Assembly: GCF_009811415.1 (NCBI RefSeq)
Contig: NZ_BLIG01000029.1
Coordinates: forward strand, 1 to 64,000
DNA: 64,000 bases
Source of the DNA: Alteromonas sp. KUL106
GTDB lineage: Bacteria > Pseudomonadota > Gammaproteobacteria > Enterobacterales > Alteromonadaceae
Direction: 5' to 3'
The notes beneath the pieces were generated by a model. The model ran no database searches. It had not been told where the DNA came from and was given only the letters and a program-made list of their open reading frames with translations. The position numbers and the translations under genes are program-made. Position 1 is the first letter of the stretch. Each line of letters begins with the position of its first letter. Positions 27,177 to 35,726 of the stretch are shown piece by piece.

Positions 27177-27806
27177 TTATGGCCTCCCACCAACCAACCC
27201 ATGAAAAGCCTCAATCGCCTTATCAAAGCTTTCATCATTGTCGAAATAAAGCTGGCTTAGTCGGCTTTTCTTAATTTTGTAGGTCGCGCTGGCAAAGGCT
27301 AGCGCTTCTCTAAAACTGCTAAATTCTTCATCGAACACCTTAAACACCTCGCGCTGTGGTTTTGCCACCCGCGTTATGTTGCCGTTTACTTCATAGTCGA
27401 AGCCTGAATATTGAAGGCGTGAAAGTGTTTCTTTGCCTAATCGCATGCCGCCTTTCAGGCTTATTTGAAATGCCGCGTCCATTTCTTCTATTTCTTCCAT
27501 GCTCCAGTGGTTAAATACCCTAATGGCCTTTTTGTACTTTTCTGCCAATAGCTTTTTTAACACCGTTATTCTGGGCTCTAATGTGGCGTTGTTTTCGTTT
27601 TTTAGCAGGTCGAAGCATTCGTTGCATGAAGGTACGGAGATGAAGTCGGCCTGTAGGTGGCCGTCTTGCCAGTCGTGAATGAATTTTATGGGTGGAATAA
27701 AGTCGGGCTTGGCTGCCTCGCAGCCGCAGTAAATACAGCGCCCAAAATCTGCCGAGTGTACGGCGCTTAATGGGCTGTAGAATTTTTGATAATTTTTTAC
27801 TGACAT
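27177..27806 (-). CDS. HNH-like zinc-finger protein, degenerate active site
   Basis: A 209-residue protein from the ATG at 27806 (a TTG at 27827 extends it). It has the paired cysteines of an HNH fold, CIYCG near residue 24 and PSCNEC near residue 60, and the IPP element after the first pair. In related HNH proteins this region reads DHxPP; here it reads DFIPP, so the catalytic His is replaced by Phe. The C-terminal part is helical and charged. A truncated duplicate of its end lies at 26535-26707. Nuclease activity is doubtful; a DNA-binding role is possible. Confidence 0.68.
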   Translation of the reverse strand: MSVKNYQKFYSPLSAVHSADFGRCIYCGCEAAKPDFIPPIKFIHDWQDGHLQADFISVPSCNECFDLLKNENNATLEPRITVLKKLLAEKYKKAIRVFNHWSMEEIEEMDAAFQISLKGGMRLGKETLSRLQYSGFDYEVNGNITRVAKPQREVFKVFDEEFSSFREALAFASATYKIKKSRLSQLYFDNDESFDKAIEAFHGLVGGRP

Positions 27807-27878
27807 GCTTTTTTTGCAAACGGCCAAACGCTAACTGTGCTATTTACGGTAACACAGTCGGGTGTTTGAAAAAGTGAA

Positions 27879-28295
27879 TTATGCGGGTTTAACTTGCGAC
27901 AATGCCTCGCTTACGTTGTAACCGGCTTGTTGTGAAATGCTAAGTATGGCTTCACAAGGCAGGGTTTTGGTTGCGGTCATTGCCCACAGTGTAATAGACC
28001 GTGTACCTGTTCTGCAGTAGGCCAGCACCGGGGCTTCTAGCTTTTGTAGGTTTGCTTCAAACGTTATTGCATCGTCTGGCGTTATTTTACCGCTTACTAT
28101 AGGTTGGTATACGCAGGTTAAACCCAGTAACAACGCTTTGGCTTCTATTTCAGCAAAGGTGAGCTGGCCTTCACCTTCACCGTCTGGGCGGTTACAAATA
28201 ATTGATTTAAACCCTGCCGCTTTAATAGCGTCTATATCGTCAAGTGATAGTTGGGTGCTAACAGATAGCTGTGGTGTGACCTTGGCGTATTGCAT
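27879..28295 (-). CDS. TIGR01244 / DUF442 phosphatase-like sulfur transferase
   Basis: A 138-residue protein of the DUF442 (beta-lactamase-hydrolase-like, Blh N-domain) family, with a protein-tyrosine-phosphatase-like loop CRTGTRS near residue 94 (Cys and Arg present). Such domains often occur next to or fused with persulfide dioxygenases and are linked to sulfide metabolism. It lies 11 bases downstream of the persulfide dioxygenase gene on the same strand, so it belongs to that operon. Its reaction (sulfur transfer or dephosphorylation) is not settled. Confidence 0.85.
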   Translation of the reverse strand: MQYAKVTPQLSVSTQLSLDDIDAIKAAGFKSIICNRPDGEGEGQLTFAEIEAKALLLGLTCVYQPIVSGKITPDDAITFEANLQKLEAPVLAYCRTGTRSITLWAMTATKTLPCEAILSISQQAGYNVSEALSQVKPA

Positions 28296-28306
28296 AACTT
28301 CCCCCT

Positions 28307-29161
28307 TTAAATGGCGTTCACAGGAATTTTTATGAACTGCTTACCACCTTCAGAGGGTGCCCCGAACTGCCCGTTACGCAGGTTTGCCTGAATAGCGGGT
28401 AAAAGTAATTTGGGCACGGCAAGTGTTGCATCTCTTGCCTCGCGTTTTTCCACATATTCTTGAAGGGTTACGTTGGGGCGAATTTGCGCGTTTGTTTCTT
28501 TCGCTTCTTTTATCGATACCGTTGATTGGGGTGCTGTACCTTTTTTGGGGTAGTCGTGAGCAAGGTACACCGTAGTGTCATCGGGAAGCGTAAATAAGCG
28601 CTGAACGGTGTTGTAAAGTTGCTCGGCGCTGCCGCCCGGAAAGTCGCACCGCGCAGTACCTAGGCTAGGCGCAAACATGGTGTCGCCAACAAAAGCTTTG
28701 CCATCAACCAAGTAGCTTGCACATGCCGGGGTATGCCCGGGCGTATGCCATACACTTACGTCGTAGCGACCAATATTGAACGTGTCGCCTTCTTCGAACA
28801 ATACATCGAACTGACTACCATCGCGGGGTGTGTCGTTCGACGTCTCGAATATATCAACCCACATATCAAGTACGGCTTTAATACCCGAGCCAATACCAAT
28901 TTGGCCGCCAATTTTGGCCTTTAAATAGTGTGCCGCAGTAATGTGGTCAGCATGCACGTGGGTTTCTAGAATCCACTTGTTCTTAAGCCCATTTTGGGTG
29001 ATGAAGTCGATAATCTTATCGGCGCTTTGGGTTGATGCGCGACCTGAAAAGATATCGAAGTCGGCAACTGAATCTATCACCGCGCTTTCTTTTGAGATGG
29101 GGTCGAATAGCACATAGGTAAACGTAGAGGTTTGGTCGTCGTAGAATGTTTCAACGTTCAT
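28307..29161 (-). CDS. persulfide dioxygenase (ETHE1/Blh-like MBL fold)
   Basis: A 284-residue metallo-beta-lactamase-fold protein of the ETHE1/Blh group, which oxidises glutathione persulfide to sulfite with a mononuclear iron. Ligand motifs: THVHADHITAAHYL near residue 68, WHTPGHTPAC near 137, VGDTMF near 158 and LAHDYPKKG near 200. The first ligand motif has the HVHADH form typical of this group. It forms an operon with the DUF442 gene and the TauE-like exporter, which could remove the sulfite product. Confidence 0.87.
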   Translation of the reverse strand: MNVETFYDDQTSTFTYVLFDPISKESAVIDSVADFDIFSGRASTQSADKIIDFITQNGLKNKWILETHVHADHITAAHYLKAKIGGQIGIGSGIKAVLDMWVDIFETSNDTPRDGSQFDVLFEEGDTFNIGRYDVSVWHTPGHTPACASYLVDGKAFVGDTMFAPSLGTARCDFPGGSAEQLYNTVQRLFTLPDDTTVYLAHDYPKKGTAPQSTVSIKEAKETNAQIRPNVTLQEYVEKREARDATLAVPKLLLPAIQANLRNGQFGAPSEGGKQFIKIPVNAI

Positions 29162-29170
29162 GGTTTTTTC

Positions 29171-29971
29171 CTAAAGAAGCTCTTTGATCATGATGAAAAC
29201 GGCAATAACCAGGGTGAAAAAGGCAAAGAATTTCTGCAATGCTGCACCGTCTAGTTTTCCCGCTACCTTTGTGGAGACAGCCATCCCGACAAACGTGGCC
29301 ACCAGCATAAGCGGCAGCAAGGGCATCTCCAGTTGAATTCCGGTTTGTAAATCGCCTATAAAGCCCAGTAACGACTTTAAGGCAATGATGAATAACGACG
29401 CGCCCACCGCGTTTTTCATGGGCATGCCTAGAATAAGTACCAAGGCGGGTATGATAAGAAAGCCCCCACCTGCGCCGAGTATGCCGGTGATAACCCCCAC
29501 TACTGCGCCTTCAATAACTATCAACCCAATGTTGGGTTGTTTGTGCTCGATTACCTTGGTTGCCGTTGCCGATTTGCTATAGGCCTTTTTCAGCATCATG
29601 GCTGCCGAGGCCAGCATTAGCGTGGCAAACAACACCATGATGCCAAGATTCTTGTTTATGGTTAGCGATAGAAAAGAGATGGTGTCGGGAATGGCGGGCA
29701 TTAAATAGGCCCGCGAAAGGTAAACAGCTATGATGGACGGCACAGCAAACAGTATAGATGCCTTCACGTCGACCAAGCCTTCCTTGAAGTACCTTACCGC
29801 ACCGAATGCGGCTGTGGCCCCCACAATAAGCAACGAATAACCGGTGGCGATATCTGGCGTGACGCCCATTAAATAGACAAGAATAGGCACGGTAAGGATA
29901 GAGCCCCCGCCACCTATCACGCCTAATACCATTCCCATAAGAACGGCAGCGATGTAACCAAGAAAAATCAT
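29171..29971 (-). CDS. TauE/SafE family sulfite exporter
   Basis: A 266-residue integral membrane protein with about eight hydrophobic segments in two repeated halves, each starting with the GxxxGxxGxGGG(S/F)(I/L) motif (GVIGGGGSILTVP near residue 18 and GILGAGGGFLIIP near 165). This is the TauE/SafE (DUF81) pattern of organosulfonate or sulfite exporters. It starts the leftward sulfur operon and lies 9 bases before the persulfide dioxygenase. Export of sulfite made by that enzyme is the natural inference. Confidence 0.87.
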   Translation of the reverse strand: MIFLGYIAAVLMGMVLGVIGGGGSILTVPILVYLMGVTPDIATGYSLLIVGATAAFGAVRYFKEGLVDVKASILFAVPSIIAVYLSRAYLMPAIPDTISFLSLTINKNLGIMVLFATLMLASAAMMLKKAYSKSATATKVIEHKQPNIGLIVIEGAVVGVITGILGAGGGFLIIPALVLILGMPMKNAVGASLFIIALKSLLGFIGDLQTGIQLEMPLLPLMLVATFVGMAVSTKVAGKLDGAALQKFFAFFTLVIAVFIMIKELL

Positions 29972-29988
29972 ATCGACACCTTATTTCG

Positions 29989-30011
29989 TTTTGTTATATG
30001 ATAGAACAAAA
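29989..30011. promoter_or_regulatory. inverted-repeat operator candidate for the Rrf2 regulator
   Basis: Perfect 7-bp arms TTTTGTT and AACAAAA separated by 9 bases, in the divergent region between the TauE-like and Rrf2 genes. Size and symmetry fit Rrf2-family operators. Confidence 0.6.
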
Positions 30012-30103
30012 TATACAATAATGTACATCTCAAATATATATTTAATTTTTGTGCTGCTGTAAGATCTGAACAAATGAACTTAGCGCTTATGATAAATTCC
30101 ATG

Positions 30104-30553
30104 AAAATCAATACCTTTACTAACTTAGCGTTTCGTGTCTTGATTTATCTTGCACTGCGAAAGAACCATCTTGTGAAGACAAGCGACATAGCAGATGCGT
30201 ACTTCGTATCTTTCAATCACTTAAAAAAAGTCATTACGCTGCTTATTGATGAGGGATATATCACGGCCGCAAAGGGGCGCGGCGGCGGTATCAGGCTGTC
30301 AAAAGAGGCGGAAGAAATTAATTTAGGCCAGGTTTTTCGCTTAACGGTGGAAGACGTGGCGCTGGCGGAATGTTTTGCGTCGCCAACGAATAAGTGTGTT
30401 ATTTCACCTGCGTGTCGTTTGAAATCTATTCTACAAAACGCCGCAGATAAATTTGTCAGCGAGCTTGATCGGTTTACGCTTCATGATTTGGTTAAAGACA
30501 GAGAAGGCGCACTGGCCATGCACCTTGCTATCGATTTTATAGACGTTGAATAG
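30104..30553 (+). CDS. Rrf2 family iron-sulfur regulator (NsrR/IscR-like)
   Basis: A 149-residue Rrf2 regulator from the ATG at 30104, giving the typical MKINTFTNLAFRVLIYLA start (an earlier ATG at 30074 is in frame). The winged HTH covers residues 20-65. Three cysteines (ECF, NKC, PAC; residues 90, 98, 104 from this start) have the spacing of an Fe-S cluster site, as in NsrR. It sits between two sulfur operons and over an inverted repeat. Sensing of sulfide/persulfide or NO are both possible; context favours sulfur control. Confidence 0.83.
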   Translation, partial: KINTFTNLAFRVLIYLALRKNHLVKTSDIADAYFVSFNHLKKVITLLIDEGYITAAKGRGGGIRLSKEAEEINLGQVFRLTVEDVALAECFASPTNKCVISPACRLKSILQNAADKFVSELDRFTLHDLVKDREGALAMHLAIDFIDVE

Positions 30554-30640
30554 AAGGCCTGTGTAGGGCTTCTGTTTGTTTGATGTTTCTTCACGACAGC
30601 GCCTCTAAAAAGGGCACTGCATAAGGGTTAGGAGAGAAAA

Positions 30641-31069
30641 TTGGAAAACTGGACTACAACACCGTTTGAGCCGTTAGCCGGTTTGGCAGGCGGGCTACTT
30701 ATTGGTTCGTCAGTGGTATTGCTGCTGTATACGCTTGGCCGTATTGCGGGGATATCGGGAATTGCAGCAGGCGCGATGACGCAACGCGGCGCTGAGCGCT
30801 ACTGGCGACTGGCCTTTCTAGCTGGCATTGTTTTGTCTGCCGTACTGTACATGGTGTTTGTAGGCGATTTACAGGTTCAAACCCAAATGGGCTCAGGTTG
30901 GTTGATAGTAGCAGGCTTATTAGTGGGCTTCGGTACCCGCCTTGGCTCTGGCTGTACGTCAGGCCATGGTGTGGCAGGCCTGTCTAGGCTATCACCCCGC
31001 TCTATTGTTGCCACACTTACTTTCATGGGTGCGGCTGTACTTACCACCACCATTATCAGACACCTGTAA
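30641..31069 (+). CDS. YeeE/YedE half-transporter, first subunit
   Basis: A 142-residue membrane protein with about four hydrophobic segments. It carries the [20 protein letters not shown] motif with the conserved cysteine of YeeE/YedE thiosulfate-type transporters. It is half the length of fused YeeE; the other half is encoded next. TTG at 30641 is the frame start. Paired half-size YeeE proteins next to Rrf2-type or ArsR-type regulators and sulfide genes are thought to move sulfur compounds. Confidence 0.83.
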   Translation: MENWTTTPFEPLAGLAGGLLIGSSVVLLLYTLGRIAGISGIAAGAMTQRGAERYWRLAFLAGIVLSAVLYMVFVGDLQVQTQMGSGWLIVAGLLVGFGTRLGSGCTSGHGVAGLSRLSPRSIVATLTFMGAAVLTTTIIRHL

Positions 31070-31088
31070 ATTACTGAGGAGAAAAACA

Positions 31089-31508
31089 ATGAAATCAATT
31101 ATCGCCTCTCTCGTTTGCGGGCTTTTATTTGGCTTAGGCCTTCTAATATCAGGGATGAGCAACCCTGCGCGCGTGCTGAACTTTTTAGATTTAAGCGCCA
31201 ACTGGGATGCCACGTTAGCCTTTGTGATGGGCGGCGCTATTATGGTTGCCGCGCCGGGTATGTATTGGGTACGTAAGCGCAATAAGCCGTTGTTTGGCGA
31301 CAAATTCGATATTCCAACAAGTACGACAATCGACGCTAAGTTAATACTGGGCTCTGCGGCGTTTGGCATCGGCTGGGGTATCAGTGGTTTTTGCCCTGGG
31401 CCTGCTGTGGTAGCTATCGCCTCACTTCAAACTGATGTGCTGTTGTTTGTGGGCGCGATGATCGTTGGCATGCTGGCGCAGCATTGGTTAAAGCCTAAAT
31501 CGGCCTAA
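31089..31508 (+). CDS. YeeE/YedE half-transporter, second subunit (DUF6691)
   Basis: A 139-residue membrane protein starting [11 protein letters not shown] at the ATG at 31089, with a GAGG-like ribosome binding site. It has four hydrophobic segments, the [15 protein letters not shown] motif at the start and [14 protein letters not shown] with the conserved cysteine near residue 105. It complements the preceding half-subunit, 19 bases away. The pair likely forms one pore. Confidence 0.85.
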   Translation: MKSIIASLVCGLLFGLGLLISGMSNPARVLNFLDLSANWDATLAFVMGGAIMVAAPGMYWVRKRNKPLFGDKFDIPTSTTIDAKLILGSAAFGIGWGISGFCPGPAVVAIASLQTDVLLFVGAMIVGMLAQHWLKPKSA

Positions 31509-31571
31509 GCGCTTAATTGGCCTTTACACCTCGCACATAAGCTGTTGGTTCACTTATCCATACGGCGATGT

Positions 31572-31724
31572 TTAGGTTTGCAATGCCCGTTGCGAGTAAC
31601 GTCTTTCTGGGTAGGGGATGATATCTACATTATCCCCTGCCAAGGATAATCGCTGCCTCATCCGTTTGCGGGCATAGTCTATAAAAGCGCGTTGGCGAAA
31701 GTACTCGCTGTGTAGCTCACTCCC
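31572..31724 (-). pseudogene. possible gene remnant of about 50 codons
   Basis: A short frame between stops gives a protein-like sequence (EYFRQRAFIDYARKRMRQRL, then DNVDIIPYPERRYSQ) but has no start codon with a ribosome binding site. It may be the decayed end of a lost gene in the 277-base gap. I cannot name the parent. Confidence 0.25.
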
Positions 31725-31785
31725 CTATTTACCTTGTTAAAGCGCGATGTGAATACGTCACTCGGCTGGGCCGCTTAGACCATGG

Positions 31786-32466
31786 CTATTCTAGAATAAC
31801 GAGTGCGGTTGAAAATGCAGCAATACTTAGCGGACCTTGCGTCACAAACTCGCTTAATTCAGCCGCATCACTTTTCCATAGCTTAACTTTCGTTGAAGCC
31901 ATAAACCCTAACGGAAGGGGCATTTCATGGGTATCGTAAGACAAGTTCACAGCAGCGTAGATACGCCTTTCCTCTGTTGCCACGGAAAAAGCCAGAAGCT
32001 GTCTCATCTCATCAGTATGATAAACATCGAAGGTACCAACAACATCAGATTTCAACGCTTCTATTAGCTCTAGCGCTGTGTTTTTCTGCAGGGAAAAGTT
32101 GTGCAATAACATTGCGTTATCTTGCCCTAAAGGTAGCGTTAAAAATAGTGTAGTAAGCAGCGTAGCCTCTCTTTCATCAAGAGGTTGCTCACATTGGCTA
32201 ACTTGCTGTTCCAAGGCTAACTGTGAGGGCTCCGACGAAAAAGCATCACTTAAGACATTCGCTAACGCGTTTACTGAACGCTTCTCGTCTTTCTCTTTCA
32301 GCAAATTGCACACCGCTTGTGAAATTAACCGTGCGCGGCTTTGATTGAGCGCGGATGTTTGAGCATCGCTTTTTGTATCAGCCTTTTCAGTAAACGCAAA
32401 AAAACTGATACCGCCAAGTAATAAAATGCACAATAAAAGCCATTTTATTGAGCCAAACCTTTTCAA
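31786..32466 (-). CDS. hypothetical membrane-anchored protein
   Basis: A 226-residue protein with one N-terminal membrane anchor (WLLLCILLLGGISFFAF). The middle is helical with two cysteines; the last 70 residues read like a beta-sandwich (RRIYAAVNLSYD, VKLWKSDAAELSEF, FSTALVILE), faintly recalling C-terminal domains of alpha-amylase-family enzymes. No catalytic motif is seen. Its start overlaps the end of nhaC by 4 bases, so it is in that operon. Function unknown. Confidence 0.65.
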   Translation of the reverse strand: MKRFGSIKWLLLCILLLGGISFFAFTEKADTKSDAQTSALNQSRARLISQAVCNLLKEKDEKRSVNALANVLSDAFSSEPSQLALEQQVSQCEQPLDEREATLLTTLFLTLPLGQDNAMLLHNFSLQKNTALELIEALKSDVVGTFDVYHTDEMRQLLAFSVATEERRIYAAVNLSYDTHEMPLPLGFMASTKVKLWKSDAAELSEFVTQGPLSIAAFSTALVILE

Positions 32467-33860
32467 CGTTTAGCTCCCTTCCCTTTCAGTAACCCCACTC
32501 CCAGTGCGGCCATGGTTACCGCAACAACGCCATTCAAATAGTTGAAAAACGCATAGGGCGCGTAATCAAGCACGTCAACACCCAGGGTTGCCGAGTAAAA
32601 CGCGCCGGCGGTTGTCCACGGAATTAGGCCAGTGGTCATGGTTGCGCCTTCTTCTACTGACCGTGATAACACCGCAGGGTCAAGATTCTGCTGTTCATAC
32701 GTTGGTTTAAATAGTTGGCAGTTTAAAATGATAGAAATATAGGCCTCGCCCATGGCTACGTTACCTAAAAAGCCCGAAGCAATGGTGACCGCGATTAACG
32801 TTGCCGTGCGTTTGACCTGTTTAATAATACCGGCCAACAGGGCTGCTAAAAAGCCTGCGCCATGCAATATGCCGCCTAATGCTATTGCCATTAAAGCGAG
32901 TAATAGCGTCCAACTCATGCTGCTGATGCCGCCCCGGCCTAATAGTGCATCTAAATTCGCAATTCCCGTGTTTTGAGGGGTATTTTCCCACAGCGCATTA
33001 AGCACATGTATTGTATTGGTATCTTGATAAAAAATAGCAATAACCACGGCAAGCAGAATACTGGACGACATCGTCACTTCAGCGGGTACTTTTTTAATGC
33101 TCATTACCGTTAGCAACACTAAAGGTAACAGTGTTATGTAAGGCGCAAGATTATAGTGGCCGGCAAGCGCAGCTTTGATTTCATCTATCTCTTCAACATT
33201 TAACGTTTGGTTGGCGTAACTAAAGCCTATGACTAAGAAAATGATTGAGGTTAGAAGAAAACTAGGCAGCGTAGTAAGCAGCATGGCATACATGTGCCGA
33301 TAAAGATTAGTGCCCGCACTCATTGACGCGAGATTGGTGGTATCAGACACCGGAGACATTTTGTCGCCAAAGGTTGCACCACACACCACCATGGCAGCAA
33401 CAATGGGTAACGGTATATTCATGGCGCCGCCAATGCCCATTAGCACTACGCCCATAGTGCCCACCGTTCCCCACGATGTACCTGTAGCCACCGACATTAC
33501 CGCACACAAAATTAACCCCACCGCCAGAAACACACTGGGGTTTAGCCAACTTAACCCGTAATAAATGAGCGTTGAAATAGTGCCGCTTTGCATAAAGCTG
33601 GCGATAACCATGCCTATAAGGATAAAGATATAGATTGCCGGCATGGCCCGGGCTAATGCGCCGGTCATTAATTCCCGAATTTGCAGGTACGAGTACCCCA
33701 AACTAGTGGCATTGATACCGGCCCACAGTAAACATAAAAACATGAGCGCGTGCAGGCTAATACCTAGGCCAAACAACCCACCCGCTATTAGCGCAACAAT
33801 AACGCTAAAACAAAGCAATGACTGAGCAAAACTAGGGCAACGCAAAGACTGAGGCGACAT
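32463..33860 (-). CDS. nhaC: Na+/H+ antiporter NhaC family
   Basis: A 465-residue integral membrane protein with about 11 hydrophobic segments. Characteristic elements are ATGTSWGTVGTMGVVLMGIG near residue 130, CGATFGDKMSPVSDTTNLAS near 165 and the SVEEGATMTTGLIPWTTAGA segment near 405. NhaC antiporters swap cytoplasmic Na+ for H+, useful for a marine bacterium; the wider family also includes substrate/proton exchangers. It is upstream of and overlaps the small anchored protein gene. Confidence 0.87.
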   Translation of the reverse strand: MSPQSLRCPSFAQSLLCFSVIVALIAGGLFGLGISLHALMFLCLLWAGINATSLGYSYLQIRELMTGALARAMPAIYIFILIGMVIASFMQSGTISTLIYYGLSWLNPSVFLAVGLILCAVMSVATGTSWGTVGTMGVVLMGIGGAMNIPLPIVAAMVVCGATFGDKMSPVSDTTNLASMSAGTNLYRHMYAMLLTTLPSFLLTSIIFLVIGFSYANQTLNVEEIDEIKAALAGHYNLAPYITLLPLVLLTVMSIKKVPAEVTMSSSILLAVVIAIFYQDTNTIHVLNALWENTPQNTGIANLDALLGRGGISSMSWTLLLALMAIALGGILHGAGFLAALLAGIIKQVKRTATLIAVTIASGFLGNVAMGEAYISIILNCQLFKPTYEQQNLDPAVLSRSVEEGATMTTGLIPWTTAGAFYSATLGVDVLDYAPYAFFNYLNGVVAVTMAALGVGLLKGKGAKR

Positions 33861-34111
33861 GAAAGTCCTGTTAATACGCTAAAAAATAAAGTTGTGAAAA
33901 CAGTATAGCGACTTTGCTATGCGTTGGAATGACTTTAACGTTGGATAGGCTTAGGATGCGCATAGTGCCTTCGAAAACAATGGCTCTTTCAGCCAATAAG
34001 TGCTGCCTAAAAGAACAAAATGAAAGTTTGCTTTACTTATAAAACATCATAAATGGCAAATTAAAGCCCTATTAGCCATTTATGGTTATTTAATTGACAC
34101 ACCCTATTAAG

Positions 34112-34145
34112 TAGCCATAGTAAATAATTACGTTACTAATGGCTA
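34112..34145. promoter_or_regulatory. HipB-like operator and promoter
   Basis: An inverted repeat, TAGCCATAGTAA and TTACTAATGGCTA (one-base offset), ends 13 bases before the antitoxin ATG. A TTGACA -35-like element lies at 34094, and the left arm overlaps the expected -10 position, so binding would block the promoter. A further TAGCCAT lies near 34073. Confidence 0.68.
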
Positions 34146-34158
34146 TTTTTGGTGTTTT

Positions 34159-34449
34159 ATGGACAAGGTTGAATATACGAAAAAACTACTTGGTAACCTC
34201 GTAAAGCAAGCGAGAGCCACTTCTATGGATCAACAAGAGTTAGCGCTTAGAACCGGCACTAGCAAAAATACTGTTAGTAGGTTAGAGCGTGGAAAAGGCA
34301 TAAATTCAGATACGCTGCTTACAATATTAAATCAACTGGAAGTGCTTGACCCACTTATTGAAACCATCGAAAAGGAGTACGAGTTAGTAAGCAATAACCC
34401 TTTGAGAAAAAGCTCACTCGTAGAAAAGGAGTTACCTAATGACTTCTAG
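34159..34449 (+). CDS. hipB: HipB-like XRE antitoxin
   Basis: A 96-residue XRE-family HTH protein: LVKQARATSMDQQELALRTGTSKNTVSRLERGKG-type helix-turn-helix over residues 14-47, then a short charged tail. It overlaps the hipA-like gene by 11 bases. HipB-like proteins bind and neutralise the HipA kinase and repress the operon; the inverted repeat upstream fits autoregulation. Confidence 0.85.
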   Translation: MDKVEYTKKLLGNLVKQARATSMDQQELALRTGTSKNTVSRLERGKGINSDTLLTILNQLEVLDPLIETIEKEYELVSNNPLRKSSLVEKELPNDF

Positions 34450-35632
34450 AGCTTATGTTTTTATTGATGGACTCGAAAATAATCCGGTTATATGTGCCGT
34501 TGTTGAGTTAGATCCAAAGACTAATATCGGAAAGTTTCGATATGGACAAAGCTACCTTCAAAGGGATGATGCATTTCCACTAGATCCAATTCACCTGCCC
34601 CTACTTAGCAATCAGTTTCTTACTAGAGTAAATAAGGGAATGTTTGGCGCTATCTTAGATGCTGGGGCAGATAGCTGGGGTAAAAGGCTTATTTTGTCGC
34701 TGCATTCAACTAAACCTAACAATGACCTAGAACTCGTTCTGGCTGGTTCTGGTATGGGTGTTGGCGCACTTATGTTTAGCTTATCTAGAAGTGCAAGTAA
34801 ACCAAAGAAGAATAAGAATACGCTTGGCGATATCCCCATGCTATTGCAGGGAAAAAGGGCAATTTTGAAAAATGAAGATATTCCTAAGGAAGTCAAAAAA
34901 GCATTTGAATACGGGTCCAGTACGGGTGGCGCACGACCTAAAACACTGATTGAAAACAACGGCATAAATTACTTAGCGAAATTCAACCGTCCAGATGATT
35001 TATACAACGTATGTTTAGTAGAACACGCAACAATGACAATGCTAAAAGAACTAGGCGTGAGAGTTGCAGCCACGTCTATAGTGAACAGCCAACAAGAAGA
35101 TATATTATTAGTAGAGCGCTTCGACTGTAACAGTGATAGACCAACACACCATTTCTTAAGTGCTAACTCACTAATAAACCAAGAAACGCTGACGAATCAG
35201 GCACTAACCGAGAATTATAGTTATGGTGCTTTAGCGGAGTTTGTGATGAAGCACGGAGCAGAACCTAGAGACTCCCATGAACTGTATACACGCATGGTTT
35301 TTAACATCTTAATGGGTAACACTGATGATCATTCTAGGAATCACGCGTTTTTATATTCTTTCTCAGATAGAAACTGGCGCTTATCTCCAGCCTACGACGT
35401 ATTGCCGATAAACAATTCTCGCCAACATGGAATTGGAATAGGGGTTCACGGCAGAGAAGGAACGCTTGAAAATGCGCTGTCTCAATCTAAAAGGTTTGGA
35501 CTTTCTCAAGCAAAAGCTAGAACCATCCTTTCTAGCGTGCAAGCCTTAACTAATGAATGGATAGTTTATTTTAATAGGGTTGGAGTACCCGATACTGATA
35601 TAGAAACGCTTAAGGGGATTATTCCTTCATAG
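34439..35632 (+). CDS. hipA: HipA-like Ser/Thr kinase toxin
   Basis: A 397-residue HipA-family kinase, somewhat shorter than the 440-residue E. coli protein. Visible elements: GADSWGKRL near residue 80, the Ser-containing GSSTGGARPK loop near 160, the AKFNRP strand with the ATP-binding lysine, the catalytic NTDDHSRNHAF loop near 300 and the metal-binding SPAYDVLP (DFG-equivalent) near 325. E. coli HipA phosphorylates glutamyl-tRNA synthetase; the target of this branch is unknown. It overlaps hipB, the standard antitoxin-toxin layout. The pair ends 17 bases from tRNA-Arg, a common insertion site, but no integrase is nearby. Confidence 0.87.
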   Translation: MTSRAYVFIDGLENNPVICAVVELDPKTNIGKFRYGQSYLQRDDAFPLDPIHLPLLSNQFLTRVNKGMFGAILDAGADSWGKRLILSLHSTKPNNDLELVLAGSGMGVGALMFSLSRSASKPKKNKNTLGDIPMLLQGKRAILKNEDIPKEVKKAFEYGSSTGGARPKTLIENNGINYLAKFNRPDDLYNVCLVEHATMTMLKELGVRVAATSIVNSQQEDILLVERFDCNSDRPTHHFLSANSLINQETLTNQALTENYSYGALAEFVMKHGAEPRDSHELYTRMVFNILMGNTDDHSRNHAFLYSFSDRNWRLSPAYDVLPINNSRQHGIGIGVHGREGTLENALSQSKRFGLSQAKARTILSSVQALTNEWIVYFNRVGVPDTDIETLKGIIPS

Positions 35633-35649
35633 GTCATCAGAAAAGGAAA

Positions 35650-35726
35650 TGGCCCGCCCTAGAGGATTCGAACCTCTGACCTCGGCCTCCGGAGGGCCGC
35701 GCTCTATCCAGCTGAGCTAAGGGCGG
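35650..35726 (-). tRNA. tRNA-Arg(CCG)
   Basis: A full 77-nt cloverleaf on the minus strand: acceptor CCGCCCT with AGGGCGG, D-arm TAGCTCAGCTGGATAGAG, anticodon stem CGGCC/GGCCG with loop CTCCGGA (anticodon CCG), T-arm AGAGG-TTCGAAT-CCTCT, and an encoded CCA. Confidence 0.95.

Noticed and set aside
30942..31088. Longer start of the second YeeE half
   Set aside because: It would overlap most of the first half's end, and the ATG at 31089 has a ribosome binding site and begins the family's standard sequence.
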